From positions 5,394,001-5,458,000 of the forward strand of contig NZ_BLLB01000002.1 of NCBI RefSeq assembly GCF_010723735.1: a DNA stretch of 64,000 nt, in the 5' to 3' direction. The stretch comes from Mycolicibacterium hippocampi. Its GTDB lineage: Bacteria > Actinomycetota > Actinomycetes > Mycobacteriales > Mycobacteriaceae. The translations under genes and the position numbers were made by a program. Shown in pieces: positions 58,989 to 64,000 of the stretch. Every line of letters starts with the position of its first letter. Positions within the stretch are counted from its first letter, which is position 1. The notes below the pieces were generated by a model. The model was not told where the DNA came from, ran no database searches, and worked only from the letters and a program-made list of their open reading frames with translations.

Positions 58989-60520
58989 GCGATCCCCGCC
59001 GGGTGTGCCACCCCGCCGCGCCGGGGCTGGATGACGCGGGTGCGCTGCCCCACCGTCCCACGGTGGTGGTCATCGGGGCCGGCATCGCCGGGTTGGCGGC
59101 GGCGACCGCCCTGGCCGAACGCGGCGTGACCGTGGAGTTGCTCGAAAAACAGGACCACCTCGGCGGCCGGGTGGGCGGCTGGCGGGAGCATCTACCCGAC
59201 GGCACCCCGGTGGCGATGAACCGCGGCTTCCACGCCTTCTTCCGCCAGTACTACAACCTGCGCAGCCTGTTGCGGCGCGTCGACCCGCAGCTGTCGATGC
59301 TGCGCCCGCTGGAGGACTACCCCCTCGTCGACGCCGCCGGCCGACGTGACACATTTCGCGGCCTGCCCCGCACCCCTCCGCTCAACGCTCTCGCTTTCGC
59401 GATGCGAAGCCCAACCTTCCGGCTACGCGATCTGGTCCGCCTCGACGCCCGCGCCGCGGCTCCGCTGGCGGCGGTGTCGGTACCGCAGATCTACCGCCGG
59501 CTAGACGACCTCGACGCGGAATCGTTCCTGCACGACATCAACTTTCCGGTGGCTGCCCGGCATCTGGCGTTCGAGGTGTTCGCCCGCAGCTTCTTCACCC
59601 GCCCCGAAGCGCTGTCCGCCGCCGAACTGGCCACCATGTTCCACATCTACTTCCTCGGCTCCAGTGAGGGTCTGGTCTTCGACGTCGCCGACGCCGACTT
59701 CGATGTCGCGCTGTGGGAACCGTTGGCCGACTACCTCCGGAACCTCGGGGTGAAGGTGCACACCGAGACACCGGTGCGAAGCGTCACCACCGCGGGGCCC
59801 GACAGGTTCGTGGTGACAAATCAGGCCGGCACCGACCTCGACGCCGACGGCGTGGTGCTGGCCACCGACGTCGCGGCACTGCAGAGCATCGTCTCGGGTT
59901 CGCCGGACCTCGGCGACGACGGGTGGCGCACCCGGATCGCCCGGTTGGGCACCGCGGCGCCGTTCATCGTGATGCGGCTGTGGCTGGACAGCCCGGTCCG
60001 CGACGACCGACCGGCCTTCCTCGGAACCGGCGGCCTGGAACCGCTGGACAACATCAGCGTGCTGAACCGCTATGAACACGAAGCCATCGAATGGGCCCAG
60101 CGCAGTGGCGGGTCGGTGGTGGAACTGCACGCCTATTCGGTCGCCGAGGACACCCCGCAGCTGCGCCGCGAGCTGCTCGCCCGGCTGCACGCTCTCTACC
60201 CGGAGACCTCGTCGGCCCGAGTCGTCTTCGAGAAGACGCTGTGCCGCAACGACTGTCCACGCCTGGCCCCCGGCGATCACGCCGGCCGGCCGACGGTGCG
60301 GACCCCGCACCCCACCCTGGCGCTGGCCGGCGACGGCATCCGGATCGACCTGCCGGTGGCGCTGATGGAGCGTGCCGCCACCACGGGCACGGCGGCCGCC
60401 AACACGCTGCTCGCCCATTTCGGCTTGAAGGGGCACGATATGTACACCGTGCCGGTGCGCGGACGCTCACCAGTCCTGCGGAAGCTCGCCGGCCGCGTCG
60501 AAAGGCGGACACTGCGATGA
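58985..60520 (+). CDS. CrtU-like FAD-dependent carotenoid desaturase/methyl-transferase
   Basis: 511 residues from the GTG overlapping the methyltransferase stop. FAD loop TVVVIGAGIAGLAAATALAE, LLEKQDHLGGRVGGW, and the marker NRGFHAFFRQYYNLRSLLRR of CrtU-type enzymes; C-terminal TLALAGDGIRIDLPVALMER. Family knowledge: CrtU desaturates the beta ring and migrates a methyl group to make aromatic carotenoids. No lycopene cyclase is next to it, so the substrate ring must come from elsewhere or the product is acyclic. Confidence 0.8.
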   Translation: MSDPRRVCHPAAPGLDDAGALPHRPTVVVIGAGIAGLAAATALAERGVTVELLEKQDHLGGRVGGWREHLPDGTPVAMNRGFHAFFRQYYNLRSLLRRVDPQLSMLRPLEDYPLVDAAGRRDTFRGLPRTPPLNALAFAMRSPTFRLRDLVRLDARAAAPLAAVSVPQIYRRLDDLDAESFLHDINFPVAARHLAFEVFARSFFTRPEALSAAELATMFHIYFLGSSEGLVFDVADADFDVALWEPLADYLRNLGVKVHTETPVRSVTTAGPDRFVVTNQAGTDLDADGVVLATDVAALQSIVSGSPDLGDDGWRTRIARLGTAAPFIVMRLWLDSPVRDDRPAFLGTGGLEPLDNISVLNRYEHEAIEWAQRSGGSVVELHAYSVAEDTPQLRRELLARLHALYPETSSARVVFEKTLCRNDCPRLAPGDHAGRPTVRTPHPTLALAGDGIRIDLPVALMERAATTGTAAANTLLAHFGLKGHDMYTVPVRGRSPVLRKLAGRVERRTLR

Positions 60521-61572
60521 AGCCCCTGAACAAGTTGACCACCTCTCTCGGCAAGGCGTGGCCGTTCGAGGTGCTGCCGCGCATCCCGTGGAGCAGGCAG
60601 ACCCCCACCTACCGACAGGCGTCACCGGCGGTGATCGATGCGGCGCTCGCGCGGTCCCAGAACCGACCCAGCGGCAACTGGTACGTCATCGGCGCGAGCT
60701 CCGACATCTCGGCAAAACCCTACGGGGCCAACGTCGCCGGAGCCGAGCTGGTCTGCTGGCGCGGCGCCGACGATCGGTTGAGGTGCGGCCCGGCGCGCTG
60801 CCCGCACCTGGGAGCCGACCTGTGCACCGGCACCATCGACGACGGCGCCCTGATCTGCCCGTGGCACGGACTGAGACTGACCGGGCGGTCCCGGCCCGAC
60901 TGGACGTCGCTGCCGGTCTTCGACGACGGGGTGCTGACGTGGGTTCGTCTCGACCGGATCGGCGGTGAGGATCCCACGTCGGCCCCGATCCTTCCGGCCC
61001 GGCCCGAGGGACAACGGCTCGCGGCCGTCGCCAGCCTCACCGGCACCTGCGAACCCATCGACATCATCGCCAATCGGATGGACCCCTGGCACGGCGCCTG
61101 GTTCCACCCATACTCGTTCACCAGGCTGGAGGTGCTCAGCGCCCCGGCCGAGGGCGGTGACGTGCCGGAGGAACTGGACCGCTTCCTGGTGGCGGTGACC
61201 TTCCGGGTCGGCCGACTCGGTATTCCGGTGATCGCCGAGTTCACCAGCCCCGAACCACGCACGCTGGTGATGCGCATCGTCGACGGGGAAGGCACCGGTA
61301 GTGTCGTCGAAACCCACGCCACGCCAAACGGATACGGCACGGATGGATTGCCGCGCAGCACAGTTGTCGAAGCCGTCATCGCGCAGTCCGACCGCCCGGG
61401 GTTCGCGCGTGCGTTACGGGCGGCACCGCTGATCACGCCGCTGATGAGGCGCGCAGCCCACCGGTTGTGGCGCGACGACCTGCGCTACGCCGAACGCCTG
61501 CACACCGTGCGTCGCCAGGACACCGAAGGCGTGTCTTCGCTGCTCGAGCCCCCTGGGAAGCCCACGGACTGA
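60517..61572 (+). CDS. Rieske [2Fe-2S] protein with DUF5914 domain
   Basis: 351 residues, ATGA overlap with the CrtU-like gene. Residues 60-130 are a Rieske domain with both ligand pairs: CPHLGAD and CPWHGLRL. The remainder, with DIIANRMDPWHGAWFHPYSF, is the DUF5914/oxygenase-like part, whose DPWHGAWFH may hold iron ligands. Placed after a CrtU-like flavoprotein it may act as its electron partner or as a further ring-modifying oxygenase. Confidence 0.85.
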   Translation: MKPLNKLTTSLGKAWPFEVLPRIPWSRQTPTYRQASPAVIDAALARSQNRPSGNWYVIGASSDISAKPYGANVAGAELVCWRGADDRLRCGPARCPHLGADLCTGTIDDGALICPWHGLRLTGRSRPDWTSLPVFDDGVLTWVRLDRIGGEDPTSAPILPARPEGQRLAAVASLTGTCEPIDIIANRMDPWHGAWFHPYSFTRLEVLSAPAEGGDVPEELDRFLVAVTFRVGRLGIPVIAEFTSPEPRTLVMRIVDGEGTGSVVETHATPNGYGTDGLPRSTVVEAVIAQSDRPGFARALRAAPLITPLMRRAAHRLWRDDLRYAERLHTVRRQDTEGVSSLLEPPGKPTD

Positions 61573-61573
61573 T

Positions 61574-62758
61574 TCATCGCGACGGTGTGACGAGCGCGTC
61601 GATGGCCTCCGGACCGAGCACTTTGTCGAGCACCATCATGGCACTGCCGATCACCCCGGCGCGGTCGCCGAGGGCCGACGGGACGACCTGCAGCACCCGG
61701 GTGGCCAACGTGGTCGCGTTGCCGTACAACGTTTCCCGCAATCCGGCGACGAAGAAGTCGTAAGCCCCCGCCACATCGCCCGCCACCACCAGAGCAGCGG
61801 GGTTGAGCAGGTTCACCGCCGCGGCGAGCACCTCACCGACATGACGACCGCTGTCGCGGATCAGCCTCCGCGCCAACGCGTCCCCGCCATGTGCCAACTC
61901 GACGACGTCTCGTAGGTTCCGGACGTCGCGACCTTCCTCGCGCAGCGTGCCGACCAACGCCCAGCCCCCGGCGACGGTCTCCAGGCAACCGGTGTCACCG
62001 CAGCGACAGACCCGTCCCGTCGCCGCCGCGGCCTTGTTGTGACCGAACTCGCCGGCCGCTCGGGTCGCCCCACGCTGCAGGGCCCCGCCGGCGACGATGC
62101 CCGCGCCGAGTCCGGTGGAAGCCTTGACGACCAGGACGTCGTCGAAGCCGCCGGATCCGGCGCGCCACTCTGCGAGCGCGATGACGTTGGCGTCGTTGTC
62201 CAGCACCACCGGCGCCGCGGTGAGTTCGCGGAAGTACGGCACCAGCGGTGCGCCGTCCCAGCCGCCGAGCACCGGCGAGTCCACGCTGCAGCCCCGCTCC
62301 TGGTCGACGGTGCCCGGAAGACTCAGACCGACCCCGAACACCTGCCGGGCGGTGTATCCCGTGCCGGCCAGCAGCAGATCGAGTCGTCTGACCACCTCCG
62401 GCATCAGATCCCCGGAGGTCAGCCCCGGCGCCTGGTCGATGTCGACGGCGGCCAGCACCTCGGCAGCCAGATTGCACACCGCCAACCGTGCCCGGCTGCC
62501 TCCGATGGCCGCGGTCAACACCACCCCGGCGTCGGCGTTGAAGCTCAGCAGCGTGGGCGGTCGGCCGCCGGTGGACGCCGCCTGTTCCCGCTCGATGACC
62601 AGGTCACGGGCGGTGAGTTCCCTCACCCTGGCGGACACCGCCGTCCGCGACAAGCCGGTCAGCTTTCCGGCCTCGGCACGCGTCATGTCGCGTTTGTCCC
62701 TGATCAGGGCGTACAGGTCCCCCACAGAAGTCGCGGACGCAGCCCGGAACAGGGACAT
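61574..62758 (-). CDS. ROK-family transcriptional repressor
   Basis: 394 residues. Residues 15-75 winged helix: ALIRDKRDMTRAEAGKLTGL, SRTAVSARVRELTARDLVI; then a ROK sugar-kinase-like domain: GVGLSLPGTVDQERG, GAGIVAGGALQRGATRAAGE, with the zinc motif CRCGDTGCLETVAGG. NagC/XylR type, senses a sugar or sugar acid. Divergent from the KDPG-aldolase-like gene with nested palindromes between. Stop is next to that of the Rieske gene. Confidence 0.93.
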   Translation of the reverse strand: MSLFRAASATSVGDLYALIRDKRDMTRAEAGKLTGLSRTAVSARVRELTARDLVIEREQAASTGGRPPTLLSFNADAGVVLTAAIGGSRARLAVCNLAAEVLAAVDIDQAPGLTSGDLMPEVVRRLDLLLAGTGYTARQVFGVGLSLPGTVDQERGCSVDSPVLGGWDGAPLVPYFRELTAAPVVLDNDANVIALAEWRAGSGGFDDVLVVKASTGLGAGIVAGGALQRGATRAAGEFGHNKAAAATGRVCRCGDTGCLETVAGGWALVGTLREEGRDVRNLRDVVELAHGGDALARRLIRDSGRHVGEVLAAAVNLLNPAALVVAGDVAGAYDFFVAGLRETLYGNATTLATRVLQVVPSALGDRAGVIGSAMMVLDKVLGPEAIDALVTPSR

Positions 62759-62778
62759 ACCGAGAGCCTAACGGTCCA

Positions 62779-62818
62779 TACTTCTGCATTTCAAAGACTT
62801 AAGTCAGATTGAGAAGTA
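62779..62818. promoter_or_regulatory. Nested inverted repeats, probable ROK operator
   Basis: TACTTCT (62779-62785) and AGAAGTA (62812-62818) enclose GACTTAAGTC (62796-62805), a perfect palindrome; centres within two bases of each other, midway between the divergent genes. Confidence 0.65.
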
Positions 62819-62844
62819 CGTTAGCCGCGGTTACCGTTGGTCTG

Positions 62845-63507
62845 ATGAAGGAGCCGAGATCGCTGTTGGACGTCGCCCCGGTGATGCCCGTGATCAGCGT
62901 GCGCAACGCGTCTGACGCCTCCGTCGCGGTGCCGATCGCCCGGGCACTCACCGCGGCGGGACTGCCGCTTGTCCAGGTGGCGATCGACTCGCCCGGCTCA
63001 CTGCGGGCCATCGAGCTGATCGCGACCGAGGCGCCGGAGGTCATCGTCGGGGCCGGCGGGGTCGGCGACGTCGACCAGCCGGCACGAGCCTGCTCGGCGG
63101 GCGCCGAGTTCCTGATCGCCACGGGCGGAGGCGCACCGCTGCGGACGGCGATGTGTGCGACCGAACTGCCACATCTACCCGCTGCCAAGTCCGCCACCGA
63201 AGCCATGGAGCTGCTCGAGGACGGCTACACCGACATGGTGCTGCACCCCGCCACGGCTGTCGGCGGCGTGCGGTACCTCAGGGCGCTCGCAGCATTCGTG
63301 CCCGCTGCCCGGTTCTGCCCTTCTGGCGGGATCACCGCTGCGCAGCTGACGGGCTACCTGACGGCGCCCAACGTCGGGTGCGTCAGCGCGGACTGGCTCA
63401 CGCCGGCAGACGCCGTCCGCCGCCGCGACTGGGATCGGATCCGTCGCCTGGCCGAAACCACGCTGACGCTCGGCAAACCCACCGTCGACGTCCTTCGAGC
63501 ACTGTGA
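62845..63507 (+). CDS. KDPG/KHG-aldolase-like protein lacking the catalytic lysine
   Basis: 220 residues of the KDPG aldolase fold: VMPVISVRNASDASVAVPIA, VIVGAGGVGDVDQ, ARFCPSGGITAAQLTGYLTA, VGCVSADWLTP. Key residues are altered: the Glu of the usual VLEVTLRT is Gln in LVQVAIDS, Thr of GAGTV is Gly, and the Schiff-base Lys of LKFFPA is replaced in MVLHPA. So it probably does not cleave KDPG by the normal mechanism. With a ROK repressor and MFS transporter it forms a small sugar-acid-like locus. GTGA overlap with the MFS gene. Confidence 0.85.
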   Translation: MKEPRSLLDVAPVMPVISVRNASDASVAVPIARALTAAGLPLVQVAIDSPGSLRAIELIATEAPEVIVGAGGVGDVDQPARACSAGAEFLIATGGGAPLRTAMCATELPHLPAAKSATEAMELLEDGYTDMVLHPATAVGGVRYLRALAAFVPAARFCPSGGITAAQLTGYLTAPNVGCVSADWLTPADAVRRRDWDRIRRLAETTLTLGKPTVDVLRAL

Positions 63508-64000
63508 CCGCGACCCTGGACCGCGCGTCCGGCCCGGTGTCGGTGGTGGCACCGGACCCCGTGGTGCGCTGGCTCGCGGTGGTCGCCCTGGCGCTCGGTG
63601 GGTTCGGCATCGGCACCACCGAGTTCGTGGCGATGGGCCTGCTGCCGGACATCGCCAGCGGCCTGGGCGTATCCGAACCCACTGCCGGGCATGTCATCTC
63701 CGCGTACGCGATGGGTGTGGTGGTCGGCGCCCCGCTGATCGCCGCGGTCACCGCGCGGATGGCGCGCCGGAGGCTACTGCTCGGGTTGATGGCGGTCTTC
63801 ACCGTCGGGAACCTGGCCAGCATGCTGGCGCCGTCCTACGAGTCGCTCATCGCCGCACGGTTCCTGGCGGGCCTGCCACACGGCGCCTTCTTCGGCGTCG
63901 CCGCGATGGTCGCCGCCCACCTAATGGGTCCGCGCAACCGAGCCAGGGCGGTCGCCCATGTGATGTCCGGACTGACGATCGCGACGGTGCTCGGTGTGCC
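63504..64000 (+). CDS. MFS transporter, DHA1 type, cut by window edge
   Basis: GTG at 63504 overlapping the previous stop; 165 residues visible, open to the edge. TM1 with WLAVVALALGGFGIGTTEFV, TM2 with AYAMGVVVGAPLIAAVTARM and the motif-A-like ARMARRRLLLGLM, TM3-4 with AARFLAGLPHGAFFGVAAMV. The TTEFV/GLPHGAFFG pair is typical of AraJ/YdhP-like sugar or drug efflux proteins. Belongs to the ROK locus. Confidence 0.88.
   Translation, partial: MTATLDRASGPVSVVAPDPVVRWLAVVALALGGFGIGTTEFVAMGLLPDIASGLGVSEPTAGHVISAYAMGVVVGAPLIAAVTARMARRRLLLGLMAVFTVGNLASMLAPSYESLIAARFLAGLPHGAFFGVAAMVAAHLMGPRNRARAVAHVMSGLTIATVLGV

Overview
The window is high-GC actinobacterial DNA, almost certainly from a rapidly growing mycobacterium (Mycolicibacterium type). 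Evidence: two MspA-family porin genes, mycobacterial signature genes (pepD-mprB-mprA, perM, the 34 kDa antigen family, accA2/accD2), many GTG starts, 4-base gene overlaps, and gene order that matches from memory the Mycobacterium tuberculosis Rv0996 to Rv0940c block, read in the opposite direction. Locus names below are recalled synteny, not search results.

Layout. 1-2.3 kb is accessory: a membrane-protein pair, a divergent TetR regulator with palindromic operators, a decayed TctC-type transporter gene, and tRNA-Ala(CGC). 2.4-6.5 kb is galU-glp-rimJ-glpR on the minus strand; 6.6-8.4 kb is 5-formyl-THF cyclo-ligase, a CIRCE-controlled FmdB/Ruc chaperone gene and a SAF-domain protein. 8.4-12 kb has a small secreted protein, mscL, a tandem duplication of an mspA porin and a tiny gene behind a perfect CRP-type box. 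12-16.6 kb is moaB2, pepD, mprB, mprA and rpmF, with MprA-box-like repeats in front of both mprA and pepD. 16.8-25.4 kb is a six-gene plus-strand operon (AtuA-like, two acyl-CoA dehydrogenases, a biotin-dependent acyl-CoA carboxylase, a crotonase) that looks like a branched-chain or acyclic-terpene acyl-CoA pathway. 25.4-34.2 kb is a DUF1707 protein, a VWA/AAA+ pair, purN-purH, perM and the 34 kDa antigen gene. 34.4-39.5 kb has an LLM oxidoreductase of aberrant codon use, a lipoprotein, a thiolase-like protein and sucC-sucD. 39.8-44.5 kb has an M23 peptidase, a membrane protein, uvrD1 and chorismate mutase. 44.5-52.8 kb has an acyltransferase, an aldehyde dehydrogenase, pgi, a small XRE regulator/membrane-protein module, an SDR, an Fpg-like glycosylase and a phage-holin-like membrane protein. 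52.9-55.5 kb has an AurF-like diiron protein coupled to a DUF4873 protein, and a second LLM enzyme. 55.7-61.6 kb is a carotenoid cluster (crtI, crtB, methyltransferase, CrtU-like desaturase, Rieske protein). 61.6-64 kb is a ROK repressor divergent from a catalytically altered KDPG-aldolase-like gene and an MFS exporter that runs off the edge.

Regulatory themes readable from the sequence: three perfect KstR-type boxes (34396, 37387, 54589) tie two LLM enzymes and a thiolase-like protein to sterol-type catabolism; two CRP-type boxes (11976, 39701); a CIRCE element (7213); MprA-type direct repeats (14086, 16359); and several self-regulator operators (1190, 50566, 62779). The least explained items are the 52-residue CRP-box gene, the XRE/membrane module with operator on its own -10, the cysteine-less thiolase, the lysine-less KDPG-aldolase homologue, the headless monooxygenase-DUF4873 protein, and the carotenoid cluster without crtE or a cyclase.
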